Source: Clostridia bacterium (lineage in GTDB: Bacteria; Bacillota; Clostridia; Christensenellales; Aristaeellaceae). From it: a stretch of DNA of 64,000 nt. Shown piece after piece: positions 44,273 to 53,311 of this stretch. The notes under the pieces are model-generated. The model was not told where the DNA came from and did no database searches. It saw only the letters and a program-made list of their open reading frames with translations. Location: the NCBI GenBank assembly GCA_017508975.1, contig JAFWQU010000008.1, forward strand, positions 1 through 64,000, written 5' to 3'. The translations under genes were made by a program, and so were the position numbers. Every line of letters begins with the position of its first letter. The first letter of the stretch is position 1.

Positions 44273-45667
44273 ATGACGCTGCAAAGCCTCAAACGGAAAT
44301 ATATCGGCGACCGCGCTTTCTACCGGATGGTGCTCGCGGTCGCCGTTCCCATGATGATCCAGAACGGGATCACGAACTTCGTCTCCCTGCTGGACAACCT
44401 GATGGTCGGCCAGACCGGCACGGAACAGATGAGCGGTGTCGCCATCGTGAACGTGCTGCTCTTTGTGTACAATCTCTGCATCTTCGGCGGCCTGAGCGGC
44501 GTGGGCATTTTCACCGCACAGTACGCCGGACGGGAGGACCACGAGGGCATCCGCACGAGCTTCCGCGCCAAGGTCTGGCTGGCGTGCCTGCTGACCGTCC
44601 TCGCGGCGGTGGTCTTTCTCGGCTGGGGCGAGCCGCTGATCCGCCTCTACCTGCAGGGCAGCGCGGAGGGCGTGGACCCGCTTCTGACCCTGAGCAGCGC
44701 GGAGGACTATCTGAAGGTCATGCTGCTGGGGCTTCCCGCGTTCGCCTTCTCGCAGGTCTACACCTCGACCCTGCGCGAGTGCTCCGAGACCATGCTCCCG
44801 ATGAAGGCCGGCATCTCCGCAGTGCTGACCAATCTCCTGCTGAACTGGCTGCTGATCGGCGGAAACCTCGGCTTTCCCGCCCTCGGCGTGGTCGGCGCGG
44901 CGTGGGCCACAGTCATCTCCCGCTATGTCGAGCTCCTGATCGTGGTCTGCTGGACGCACACGCGCGGGCTGCGCATGCGCTGGGTGCACGGCCTCTGGAG
45001 CACCACGCGGGTGCCGCTGCAGCAATTGCGAGAGTTCATCCGGCGAGGGTTCCCGCTGCTGGCCAACGAGGCGCTCTGGGCGGGCGCCCAGGCAGTGCTC
45101 AACCAGCGCTATTCCGTGCGCGGGCAGGACGTGGTTGCCGCCCTGAACATCGCCTCGACGATCAACAATCTGTTCTTCATCGTCTTCGCGACCCTCGGCT
45201 CGTCCATCGGTATTGTCGTCGGGCAGCAGCTCGGGGCCGGGCGGCTGGAGGAGGCGAAGGAGACGGACAGGAAGATGATTGTCTTCTCGATCCTGACCGC
45301 CGTCGGAACCGCGGTGACGCTTTTCCTGGTCAGCCCGCTCTTCCCGCAGCTGTACAACACGACCGACGCCGTGCGCACGCTCGCGGTCCGGCTGATCCGC
45401 GTCAACGCCTGTTTCATGCCGCTGCACGCGTTCATGAACGCCGCGTATTTCACCCTGCGCTGCGGCGGCAAGACCGTGATTACCTTCCTCTTCGACTCCG
45501 GCTTCGCCTGGGTGGTCTCCATCCCCATCGCCTTTGCGCTCACGCTGATGACCGATCTCTCCGCGCCCGCGATCATGGCGTTTGTGAACGCGGGAGATCT
45601 GATTAAGTGCGTGGCGGGGTATGTGATGGTGAAGCGGGGGATGTGGATTCACCGGATTGTGGCATAG
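44273..45667 (+). CDS. MATE family efflux transporter
   Basis: 464 residues, twelve hydrophobic segments. Start ATG 44273 with GAAAGGAAC upstream. MATE features: VAVPMMIQNGITNFVSLLDNLMVGQTGTEQMSGVAI at the N-terminus, and the repeated half with GFPLLANEALWAGAQAVLNQRY and LGSSIGIVVGQQLGAG. It expels cationic drugs or metabolites using a Na or H gradient; the substrate is unknown. It is a single gene with its own terminator. Confidence 0.92.
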   Translation: MTLQSLKRKYIGDRAFYRMVLAVAVPMMIQNGITNFVSLLDNLMVGQTGTEQMSGVAIVNVLLFVYNLCIFGGLSGVGIFTAQYAGREDHEGIRTSFRAKVWLACLLTVLAAVVFLGWGEPLIRLYLQGSAEGVDPLLTLSSAEDYLKVMLLGLPAFAFSQVYTSTLRECSETMLPMKAGISAVLTNLLLNWLLIGGNLGFPALGVVGAAWATVISRYVELLIVVCWTHTRGLRMRWVHGLWSTTRVPLQQLREFIRRGFPLLANEALWAGAQAVLNQRYSVRGQDVVAALNIASTINNLFFIVFATLGSSIGIVVGQQLGAGRLEEAKETDRKMIVFSILTAVGTAVTLFLVSPLFPQLYNTTDAVRTLAVRLIRVNACFMPLHAFMNAAYFTLRCGGKTVITFLFDSGFAWVVSIPIAFALTLMTDLSAPAIMAFVNAGDLIKCVAGYVMVKRGMWIHRIVA

Positions 45668-45677
45668 GATGAATATG

Positions 45678-45724
45678 AAACAGCGGAAATTCCTGCGATT
45701 GTAAAGGGTTCCGCTGTTTTATTT
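45678..45724 (+). terminator. Terminator of the MATE gene
   Basis: AAACAGCGGAA (45678-45688) pairs with TTCCGCTGTTT (45709-45719), followed by a T-rich tract, 11 bp after the stop. Confidence 0.8.
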
Positions 45725-45747
45725 CAGAATATAAGGTTTAAGCCGGG

Positions 45748-46104
45748 GTATTTCGCGGCCTGCGGGCCGCGACCAGGGCTTTCCGATCGCCCTGGACCTT
45801 CGGCAGCATCCTCTTTTGGAGGCTCTGGGAAAGCATAGACGGCCCCTCCGCCCTTTGGGCACCTCCCCAGCAAGCTGGGGAGGCACAGGTTACTGGACTA
45901 TGCTGACCCAATTACTCCCAAAGAGTGCATCCCCGAAGGGTCCAGGGGCGATCGGAAAGCCTCTGGCCGCGCCCGCAGGCGCGGAACCTCTCTTCAGTCG
46001 CCCCAGCTTGCTGGGGAGATGCCGCGTTAGCGGCAGAGGGGCCGTCTTCAATACGGAATTCGGAATTGAGAGATAGTATGCGATTTGATTCCGAATTCCG
46101 CATT
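45748..46104. repeat. Nested repeat cluster: two-hairpin copies G (+) and H (-) plus a second palindromic family
   Basis: Copy G core is 45748-45803 (hairpin I enlarged to CGCGGCC-TGCG-GGCCGCG). Copy H core is 45933-45987 on the minus strand. Around H lies another inverted repeat: AGACGGCCCCTCCGCC near 45838 with CTCCCCAGCAAGCTGGGGAG, and the complement GGCAGAGGGGCCGTCT near 46034 with CCCCAGCTTGCTGGGGAG. Beyond it GAATTCGGAATTGAG and GATTCCGAATTC form a third inverted pair (46058-46102). No gene is seen in 45725-46218. Confidence 0.85.
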
Positions 46105-46218
46105 TAACCGCGCGAGGCACTCCGAAATCCTTCCTCCCCCTTGCAATCCAACTCCGCTTCCCTTATAATAAAAGAACATTCATCCCCCGACGACAATCGA
46201 AGACTGGAGGCAACGAGC

Positions 46219-47445
46219 ATGGGAAATAACGCGATCGTTGGACAGAGCGGCGGCCCGACCGCGGTCATCAACTCTACCCTCGCGGGTGTCCTGGAGGCCT
46301 GTCTGGCCCGCGGCGCACGCAATGTCTACGGCATGGTGCACGGCATTGAGGGGCTCCTGCAGGAGCACGTGGTCAATCTCTCGGACACCATCGGCTCCCA
46401 GATGGAGATCGAGCTGCTGAAGCGCACTCCCGCCTCCTACCTGGGCACCTGCCGCTACAAGCTCCCGGATTTCTCCGCCGGCGCGCAGGTCTATGAGAAG
46501 ATCTTTCAGATTCTTGACAGGCTCGATATCGGCTGGTTCTTCTACATCGGCGGCAACGACTCCATGGATACGATCGCCAAGCTGAGCGAGTACGGGCGCA
46601 TGATCGGCAGCGAGATCCGCTTCATGGGCGTGCCGAAGACCATCGACAACGACCTGGCGCTCACCGACCACACGCCGGGCTACGGCTCCGCGGCAAAGTA
46701 CATCGGCGTGGTCATGAAAGAGATCATCCGCGACGCCAACGCCTACGGCAACAAGTATGTCACCATCGTCGAGATCATGGGCCGCAACGCGGGCTGGCTG
46801 ACCGCCGCGGCGGCGCTGTCCCGCGGGGAGGACTGCGAGGGCGTCAACCTGATCTGCCTGCCGGAGCTGCCCTTCCACCTGGACCGCTTCCTGGCGAAGG
46901 TTGAGCAGATGCAGAAGGAGCGCAACTCCGTGGTCATCGCCGTGTCCGAGGGCGTGAAGCTCCCCGACGGACGCTATGTCTGCGAGCTGAGCAACGACGC
47001 GGAGTTTGTCGACGCCTTCGGCCATCGCAAGCTGACCGGCACGGCCCGCTACCTCTCGAACCTCGTGGCCGCGAACCTCGACACGCTGACCCGCTCGATC
47101 GAGCTCTCCACGCTGCAGCGCTGCGCGGGACATCTCTCGAGCCGCACGGACATCACCGAAGCCTACCAGGTCGGCGGCGCGGCCGTGAAGGCCGCCTTCG
47201 AGGGGCACACCGGCGAGATGGTCGCCCTGCAGCGCATCTCCAACAACCCCTACCAGTGCACCACCGGGCTTGTGGATGTGCAGAAGGTCGCCAATGTGGA
47301 GAAGAAGATCCCCGTGGAGTGGATCAACAGCTACCGCACGGACATGACCGCCGATTTCCTGGACTACGCGCGCCCGCTGATTCAGGCGGAGCTGACTCCG
47401 ATCTACATTCAGGGCCTCACCCGGCATATCACGATGGAGCGGTAA
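46219..47445 (+). CDS. pfp: 6-phosphofructokinase, pyrophosphate-dependent type
   Basis: 408 residues; GGAGG lies 7-8 nt before ATG 46219. It phosphorylates fructose 6-phosphate. Motif GGNDSMDT at 111-118 has Asp where ATP enzymes have Gly (GGDGS). PKTIDNDL at 139-146 has the Lys that marks PPi use. The form GGND belongs to the long-chain PPi group of anaerobes. So PPi rather than ATP is the likely donor, by residue logic. It is flanked by repeat clusters on both sides, so it is probably monocistronic. Confidence 0.88.
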   Translation: MGNNAIVGQSGGPTAVINSTLAGVLEACLARGARNVYGMVHGIEGLLQEHVVNLSDTIGSQMEIELLKRTPASYLGTCRYKLPDFSAGAQVYEKIFQILDRLDIGWFFYIGGNDSMDTIAKLSEYGRMIGSEIRFMGVPKTIDNDLALTDHTPGYGSAAKYIGVVMKEIIRDANAYGNKYVTIVEIMGRNAGWLTAAAALSRGEDCEGVNLICLPELPFHLDRFLAKVEQMQKERNSVVIAVSEGVKLPDGRYVCELSNDAEFVDAFGHRKLTGTARYLSNLVAANLDTLTRSIELSTLQRCAGHLSSRTDITEAYQVGGAAVKAAFEGHTGEMVALQRISNNPYQCTTGLVDVQKVANVEKKIPVEWINSYRTDMTADFLDYARPLIQAELTPIYIQGLTRHITMER

Positions 47446-47455
47446 TACTGATCCA

Positions 47456-47591
47456 ATACCGATCCCGGTTTAGAATGCTTATTCTCAACAGTGGGATTTC
47501 GCGCCTGCGGGCGCGACCAGGGCTTTCCGATCGCCCTGGACCTTCGGATACATGCCCTTTCTCGATTTGCAGTTTTGCTTGAGATTGGTAT
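47456..47591 (+). repeat. Dispersed two-hairpin element, copy I, with terminal inverted repeats
   Basis: A 136-bp unit. Left end ATACCGATCCCGGTTT and right end GCTTGAGATTGGTAT are complementary over most bases. The core is 47495-47547 with standard hairpins. It starts 10 bp after the phosphofructokinase stop. Confidence 0.88.
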
Positions 47592-47605
47592 AAGGAGCAG
47601 ACGCC

Positions 47606-48394
47606 ATGGCCTACTACCGCATTGAGTATTTCTCGAACTGTCTGCGCCGGACGACGTCCTTTGAGATGCTGATTCCCAACGACATCCGGACGGACATTCC
47701 GCACGAGGAGCCGAAGACGCCCATGCGCACGCTCTTCCTCCTGCACGGGTACACCGGCAAGGCCGGGAACTGGGTGCCGGAGGAGCTGGCGCAGAAATAC
47801 AACTTCGCCATCGTGATGCCCACGGCGGAGAACTCGTTTTATCTCAACGGCGCCGCGACCGGCAGCGCCTACCAGTCGATGCTCGGCGAGGAGCTGGTGG
47901 ACTACGTCCGCGAGACCTTCGGGCTGGCAAAAAGCGCGGAGGACACCTGCATCGCGGGCATGTCCATGGGCGGCTTCGGCGCGCTGCACACCGCCCTGGC
48001 CTATCCGGACCGCTTCGGGAAAGCCGGCTGCCTCTCCTCCGCGCTGATCGTCCACGGCATCGCCGGGATGAAGCCGGGCGAGGGCAACAGTGTGGCGAAC
48101 TACGAATACTACCGCGCGTGCTTCGGCGACCTGGACCGCGTGGAGGAGAGTGACGCAAACCCGGAGGTGCTGTTGAAAAAGCTGAAGGCTGCGGGCGCAA
48201 GAATTCCGGACCTCTATCTCTGCTGCGGCACCGAGGATTTCCTGATCGAGCCCAACCGGCAGATGCACCGGTTCCTAGAGCAAGAGAAGATCCCGCATGT
48301 GTATCACGAGGGCCCCGGCCTGCACGATATGGCGTTCTGGTCCGAGTGGATCGTGAAGATCGTGCGGTGGATGTTTGACGATTCGGCGGATTGA
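47606..48394 (+). CDS. Esterase D / tributyrin-esterase-like alpha/beta hydrolase
   Basis: 262 residues, no signal peptide. Catalytic S120 in GMSMGGFGA, D211 in GTEDFLIE and H240 in PGLHDMAFW complete the triad, and LLHGYTG gives the oxyanion strand. This is the putative esterase family that includes S-formylglutathione hydrolase, EstA and feruloyl or acetyl xylan esterases. The small-acyl ester substrate cannot be fixed. ATG 47606 has AAGGAG upstream, supplied just beyond the end of repeat I. Confidence 0.88.
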   Translation: MAYYRIEYFSNCLRRTTSFEMLIPNDIRTDIPHEEPKTPMRTLFLLHGYTGKAGNWVPEELAQKYNFAIVMPTAENSFYLNGAATGSAYQSMLGEELVDYVRETFGLAKSAEDTCIAGMSMGGFGALHTALAYPDRFGKAGCLSSALIVHGIAGMKPGEGNSVANYEYYRACFGDLDRVEESDANPEVLLKKLKAAGARIPDLYLCCGTEDFLIEPNRQMHRFLEQEKIPHVYHEGPGLHDMAFWSEWIVKIVRWMFDDSAD

Positions 48395-48399
48395 GGCTC

Positions 48400-48428
48400 T
48401 TTACATCCCGCGAAAAATCTGCTATACT
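48400..48428 (+). promoter_or_regulatory. Promoter of the T-box transcript
   Basis: TTTACA (48400-48405), 17-bp spacer, TATACT (48423-48428), just after the esterase stop and before the T-box leader. Confidence 0.75.
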
Positions 48429-48433
48429 CCCCC

Positions 48434-48674
48434 TGTCGCGATGAACGGGAACGTTCTTCAGCGCCGCGCGAAGAGAGCCGCCGGAGGGTGCAAGGCGGAC
48501 GCGGCCGGGGGAACCGCTCGCCCGGGAGCAGCCGGAGAGAAACCGGCGGGACGCGCCCGATACAGCGCCGTCGAGAGGCCGCTCCTGGGAGCGGCAAGCA
48601 GAGTGGTACCGCGGAATGGATGAATGCCAGCCGTTCCGTCTTTGCAGCAATGCAGGGACGGGACGGCTGTTTTC
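48434..48674 (+). promoter_or_regulatory. T-box riboswitch, leucine type
   Basis: The T-box sequence AGAGTGGTACCGCGG is at 48600-48614. Stem I shows the usual AGAGAGCCGCC...GGTGCAAGGCGG top. The specifier loop is best read between GAAC and GCCCG, giving CTC (Leu) at 48517-48519. The terminator pairs CAGCCGTTCCGTC with GACGGGACGGCTG (48629-48670) before TTTT. Uncharged tRNA-Leu should favour the antiterminator. The leucine reading fits leuS at 49551, with one broken gene between. Confidence 0.88.
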
Positions 48675-48689
48675 AGGGAGATGATTGCG

Positions 48690-49499
48690 ATGGAGAACCG
48701 GCAGATCGGGGAAATTCTCCAGTCATTTACGGATTTATACTATTCGTTGCCATGGGCATATGTGCGTGAAAAGCTGCTGGAGTGGCATCCCGAAATCACG
48801 GACGAACAGCTTCAGGAGGTCCTGGACGAGACCGATGAAAGCGTCTTTCATTATCATTGCTGTGTCGTGGACGAGGATCTGCCTGAACCGGAACTGGCTG
48901 CGGAACACATGGTATGCTTCTGGGATGAATATGAGATGTTCTTGCAGGCACGCCGAGATGACCTGCCGCTGAAAGACATCCCGGAGAAGGATCTTCTGGA
49001 GTCGCTTAAGAGCTCAGTCATCGCACGGACTCAGGAATTGGAATCATTGGAAAGATTCGGCCGCGAAGTGCTTCGGCTGGACCGGCAATGAGTCGATGAA
49101 CTGACACACATCTGCCTGTTCAGCCAAATTGGTGCACTATGTCATGATGAATCATGGCTGGAGCACTTTCTAAGGAATAGTCGCTGGGGAAAGATTCATT
49201 TTGAGAATTTGACTCAGCTGCGGGCTTTCCGGCGTCTTGCCAACGCATTCTACCTCACACAACCCAATCCTGTGCTGAAAGGCTGGCGTCCCTGTGATAT
49301 CCCTAACGCGCCTGTCCCGCACGATGATCTACCCACCGAGGAAGATCTTCTGGAGCTGCAGGATCGCTCCGCACTCGATCGGCTTCAAGAGACATTCAAC
49401 AAAAAACTGCACCCACATTCTGCATCCAAGCCCGGCCGCAACAATCCCTGTCCCTGCGGCAGCGGAAAGAAATACAAGAACTGCTGCGGGAAAAACTGA
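48690..49499 (+). pseudogene. SEC-C motif protein interrupted by one in-frame TGA
   Basis: From ATG 48690 (GGGAG 9 nt upstream; ATG 48681 is an alternative) the frame runs 133 codons to TGA at 49089-49091. The same frame then stays open for another 135 codons to 49499 without any shift. The second half ends in the SEC-C zinc motif [18 protein letters not shown]. Both halves have coherent, acidic, helical sequence, so one protein of about 269 residues is the likely ancestor. A single C-to-T change (CGA to TGA) would explain the stop; read-through is less likely. It is the first frame after the leucine T-box and uses fewer GC codons than leuS, which suggests it was inserted between leader and leuS. 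Confidence 0.75.
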
Positions 49500-49550
49500 C
49501 GTTATCGCGGAAACCGCCGCTGAACGATTATCCGGAAGGAGGAATCCCCC

Positions 49551-51971
49551 ATGAACACCCCTATCCCCGCCTACAACCCCGCCGAGATCGAGCCGAAATG
49601 GCAGAAGATCTGGGCCGAGACCCACGCCTTTGAGGCGGAGGCCAGCCACGACAAGCCCAAGTTCTACGGGCTGATCGAGTTCCCGTATCCCTCGGGCGCC
49701 GGTCTGCACGTGGGCCATCCGCGCTCCAACACCGCCATGGACATCATCTGCCGCAAGCGGCGGATGCAGGGCTACAACGTCCTGTTCCCCATCGGCTGGG
49801 ACGCCTTCGGTCTGCCCACGGAGAACTACGCGATCAAGCACCATGTCCACCCGGCGAAGGTCACCCGGGAGAACATTGATCATTTCCGCAGCCAGCTGCA
49901 GATGCTGGGCTTCTCCTTCGACTACAGCCGCGAGGTGGACACCACCGATCCGGACTACTTCAAGTGGACCCAGTGGATCTTCCTGAAGCTCTTTGAGCAC
50001 GGGCTGGTCTTCCGGGACAAGACGCTGGTCAACTACTGCCCCTCCTGCAAGGTCGTCCTCTCCAATGAGGACAGCCAGGGCGGCAAGTGCGACGTCTGCC
50101 ACGGCGACGTGGTGCAGCTGCCCAAGGACGTGTGGTACCTGCGGATCACGGCCTACGCGGACCGGCTGCTCGAGGGTCTCAAGACCGTCGACTACCCCGA
50201 GAACATCGCCATGCAGCAGGTGAACTGGATCGGCAAGTCCCAGGGCGCCTTCGTGCAGTTCCCGCTGGCGGGCACGGACGAGAAGATCGAGATCTACACG
50301 ACCCGCCCGGACACGCTCTTCGGCGTAACCTTCATGGTCATGGCGCCGGAGCACCCGCTGATCGACAAGTACGCCGCGCAGATCCGCAACATGGACGCCG
50401 TGGCCGCCTACCGCGAGGAGTGCGCCAAGAAAACCGAGTTTGAGCGCACCCAGCTGGTCAAGGACAAGACCGGCGTCCGCCTCGACGGGCTCAGCGCCGT
50501 GAACCCGCTGACCGGCAAGGAGGTGCCGATCTACCTGTCCGACTATGTCATGATGGGCTACGGCACCGGTGCGATCATGGCCGTTCCCGCGCACGACCAG
50601 CGCGACTGGGAGTTCGCGAAGAAGTTCGGCATCGAGATCATCGAGGTCATCCAGGGCGGCGACATCACGAAGGAAGCCTATACCGGCGACGGCCCGATGG
50701 TCAACTCCGGCTTCCTCAACGGCTACACCAACAAAAAGGACTCCATCGCCCGCGCGGTGGAGGAGGTCGAGAAGCTCGGCCTGGGCAAGGCCGGCGTCCA
50801 GTACAAGATGAAGGATTGGGCCTTCAACCGCCAGCGCTACTGGGGCGAGCCGATCCCGCTGATCCACTGCCCAAAGTGCGGCGTGGTGGCCGTGCCCTAT
50901 GAGGAGCTGCCCCTCCGCCTGCCCGAGGTCGAGGACTTCGAGCCCGGCACGGACGGCAAGAGCCCACTGGCGCGGATCCCCTCCTTCGTGCAGTGCAAGT
51001 GCCCGAAGTGCGGCGGCGACGCCGAGCGCGAGACCGACACCATGCCCCAGTGGGCCGGCTCCAGCTGGTATTTCCTGCGCTACTGCGATCCGCACAACGA
51101 CAAGGCCTTCGCAGACAAGGCGGAGCTCGACTACTGGATGCCCGTGGACTGGTACAACGGCGGCATGGAGCACGTCACGCGCCACCTGCTGTACAGCCGC
51201 TTCTGGCATCAGTTCCTGTATGACATCGGCGAGGTCTCCTGCCCGGAACCCTACGCGAAGCGTACCGCCCAGGGCATGATCCTGGCCGCCGACGGCGAGA
51301 AGATGTCCAAGAGCCGCGGCAACGTCATCAACCCCGATGATGTGGTGGCGGACATCGGCGCCGACGCCTTCCGCTGCTATGAGATGTTCATGGGCGCCTT
51401 CGACCAGGCGATTCCGTGGTCGGTCACCGGCTCCAAGGGCTGCCGCAAGTTCCTGGACCGCGTCTGGCGCCTGCAGGAGAAGGTTGTGGACGGCAGCGCC
51501 TACTCCCCCGCCCTGAACAGCGTCCTCCACGCGACCATCAAGAAGGTCAGCGAGGACATCGAGCGGATGAAGTTCAACACCGCCATCGCCGCCATGATGA
51601 GCCTTGTCAACGAGATGAGCGCCCAGGAGCGCATCACCCACGCAGATCTCGAGGCTCTGCTGCTCATCCTCTCCCCCGTGGCGCCGCATCTGTGCGAGGA
51701 GATCTGGCAGCGGCTGGGCCACAGCGAGCCCATCCATCACCAGCCCTGGCCCGACTGGGACGAGAGCGCCCTGCAGGTGGATGAGGTCGAGATCGCGGTG
51801 CAGATCAACGGCAAGGTGCGCGGCCGCATCATGATCCCCGCCGACCTGACGAAGGAAACCGCCGAGCGCGACCTCCCCGCCAATCCCGACGTGCAGCGGC
51901 TGACCGCCGGCAAGACCATTGTCAAGGTGGTCTTCGTGCCCGGCCGCCTGCTGAACATCGTGGCCAAATGA
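49551..51971 (+). CDS. leuS: Leucyl-tRNA synthetase
   Basis: 806 residues, GGAGGAAT before ATG 49551. It charges tRNA-Leu. Class I signatures: HVGH at 53-56 and KMSKS at 584-588. The editing domain lies around 220-400 (TTRPDTLFGVTFMVMAPEHP, MAVPAHDQRDWEFA). Zinc-knuckle pairs are seen near 165 (CPSCKVV..CDVCHG), 440 (CPKCG) and 480 (CKCPKCGG). C-terminal anticodon-binding domain ends VVFVPGRLLNIVAK. Control by the T-box 0.9 kb upstream is inferred. The stop overlaps the next start. Confidence 0.97.
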   Translation: MNTPIPAYNPAEIEPKWQKIWAETHAFEAEASHDKPKFYGLIEFPYPSGAGLHVGHPRSNTAMDIICRKRRMQGYNVLFPIGWDAFGLPTENYAIKHHVHPAKVTRENIDHFRSQLQMLGFSFDYSREVDTTDPDYFKWTQWIFLKLFEHGLVFRDKTLVNYCPSCKVVLSNEDSQGGKCDVCHGDVVQLPKDVWYLRITAYADRLLEGLKTVDYPENIAMQQVNWIGKSQGAFVQFPLAGTDEKIEIYTTRPDTLFGVTFMVMAPEHPLIDKYAAQIRNMDAVAAYREECAKKTEFERTQLVKDKTGVRLDGLSAVNPLTGKEVPIYLSDYVMMGYGTGAIMAVPAHDQRDWEFAKKFGIEIIEVIQGGDITKEAYTGDGPMVNSGFLNGYTNKKDSIARAVEEVEKLGLGKAGVQYKMKDWAFNRQRYWGEPIPLIHCPKCGVVAVPYEELPLRLPEVEDFEPGTDGKSPLARIPSFVQCKCPKCGGDAERETDTMPQWAGSSWYFLRYCDPHNDKAFADKAELDYWMPVDWYNGGMEHVTRHLLYSRFWHQFLYDIGEVSCPEPYAKRTAQGMILAADGEKMSKSRGNVINPDDVVADIGADAFRCYEMFMGAFDQAIPWSVTGSKGCRKFLDRVWRLQEKVVDGSAYSPALNSVLHATIKKVSEDIERMKFNTAIAAMMSLVNEMSAQERITHADLEALLLILSPVAPHLCEEIWQRLGHSEPIHHQPWPDWDESALQVDEVEIAVQINGKVRGRIMIPADLTKETAERDLPANPDVQRLTAGKTIVKVVFVPGRLLNIVAK

Positions 51972-52915
51972 GGACCTGCAGGCGCACGCTGGCGCTCCTC
52001 CTGGCGCTGCTCCTCCTGGGGAGCGGCGCCCTGGCGGAGAGCCCCTGGATCTCGATCCGGACGGACGAGGAGGCGGAAGCCCTGCCGACCTACGCCCCGC
52101 CGGCGGTCACGGTCACGCGCAGCCCGGTGCTGGACGCGGCGCTTTCGCTGCTGGAGGAGGGCAACCCCTTTCTGGAGCGCTATAACCGCTTCACCGGCGC
52201 GGACATCAAGCCTCCGCTGCCCTACGGCGTCCCCTATTTCTGGGGCGGACAGGCGCCCTCCCACGTCTTCGCCAAGGCCCCGGACTACGTCGTACAGAAG
52301 GCCTGGTCCTCCAGCCCGATCTGGTACGATGAGGGCGTGACCTACATCTACGGCTTCGACTGCGTGGGCTTCGTGTCCTGGGTCTGGAGTCAGGCGGGAC
52401 AGCAGTGGCTCGGCGCGGACACCCTGCTGGCCGACAGAAGCTGTCACCGCCTCTCCTCCTCCACCGTGGAGCAGCCGCCCTTCCGCTATCTGGCGGAACA
52501 GCTGGAGCTCGGCGACACGCTCGTCATCCGCTACCCGGGCGTCCATGTGATGATCTACATCGGCACGCTCCGCATGTACGGCTACACGGAGCAGGAGGTC
52601 CCGGAGCTGGCTCCCTGGCTGGATTATCCCCTGGTCATCCACTCCACGACCCACGCGCAGGTCGCCCGGCGCTTCCGCGAGTTGATTAAAAGCGGCCTGC
52701 AGAAATACAAGCTCGCCTCAATGCCGGACGGCGGCGTGGCGGTCTCCCTCCTGGGGCTCTCCCCGGAGGACACGCCCTATCACGCGATCCTGGAGAAAGG
52801 CGAACAGAAGGAGTACACCTGGTATTTCGTCCTGCCCGACGGCACCTGGCTGAACATTTTCCGCTGGCAGAAGAGTATCCAGAAATACGCGTGGATTCCG
52901 GTCAAACCACAATAA
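51968..52915 (+). CDS. Exported NlpC/P60-like cysteine peptidase
   Basis: 315 residues; the ATG overlaps the leuS stop (ATGA). Signal peptide 1-23 (LALLLALLLLGSGALA). Catalytic C132 is in YGFDCVGFVSWVW, and the His is H193 in YPGVHVMIYIG, preceded by a LGDTLVI strand, the order of NlpC/P60 or amidase folds. It probably cuts peptidoglycan stem peptides. Substrate and third catalytic residue are not certain. A terminator follows. Confidence 0.8.
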   Translation: MRTCRRTLALLLALLLLGSGALAESPWISIRTDEEAEALPTYAPPAVTVTRSPVLDAALSLLEEGNPFLERYNRFTGADIKPPLPYGVPYFWGGQAPSHVFAKAPDYVVQKAWSSSPIWYDEGVTYIYGFDCVGFVSWVWSQAGQQWLGADTLLADRSCHRLSSSTVEQPPFRYLAEQLELGDTLVIRYPGVHVMIYIGTLRMYGYTEQEVPELAPWLDYPLVIHSTTHAQVARRFRELIKSGLQKYKLASMPDGGVAVSLLGLSPEDTPYHAILEKGEQKEYTWYFVLPDGTWLNIFRWQKSIQKYAWIPVKPQ

Positions 52916-52918
52916 TTC

Positions 52919-52963
52919 CAACAAAAACAGGGGCTGTCACAACGACGGCTCCTGTTTATTTGG
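52919..52963 (+). terminator. Terminator, one of two near-identical copies
   Basis: ACAGGGGCTGTC...GACGGCTCCTGT stem with T-rich end. Almost the same sequence recurs at 53120-53168, on the far side of repeat J. Confidence 0.7.
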
Positions 52964-52966
52964 TTC

Positions 52967-53105
52967 ATACCGATCTCAGTTTTGTATGCTTATAGTCAGC
53001 GCCGAGATTTCGCGGCCTGCGGGCCGCGACCAGGGCTTTCCGATCGCCCTGGACCTTCGGTTGCATGCTGTTGCTGGATTTGCAATTCTTACTTGAGATT
53101 GGTAT
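52967..53105 (+). repeat. Dispersed two-hairpin element, copy J, with terminal inverted repeats
   Basis: A 139-bp unit. Left end ATACCGATCTCAGTTTTGTATGC and right end ACTTGAGATTGGTAT are complementary at the termini. The core is 53005-53060 with the long hairpin I CGCGGCC-TGCG-GGCCGCG. Confidence 0.9.
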
Positions 53106-53219
53106 TACTTGAGATTATCATCAACACAAAACAGGGGCTGTCACAACGACGGCGCCTGTTTTTGTGGTTCGTTATTTCGTTTTTTACCTGATTCACAAAT
53201 CTCTCCCCCGAGGTGCATC

Positions 53220-53272
53220 CCGAAGGTCCAGGGCGATCGGAAAGCCCTGGTCGCGCCCGCAGGCGCGAAATT
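53220..53272 (-). repeat. Dispersed two-hairpin element, copy K
   Basis: Standard short core on the minus strand, 40 bp past the ftsK stop. With J it forms an inverted pair around the second terminator copy. Confidence 0.88.
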
Positions 53273-53311
53273 CCTCGGTGAGAAATCCCATGCTTATAAA
53301 ACAGAACAGGT

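Noticed and set aside
48624..48689. Earlier start for the SEC-C gene at 48624
   Set aside because: That codon lies in the T-box terminator stem; the ribosome binding site after the terminator supports 48690 or 48681.
49089..49091. TGA in the SEC-C gene as a selenocysteine codon
   Set aside because: No suitable hairpin follows directly, and the position (DRQ-stop-VDEL) has no redox context.
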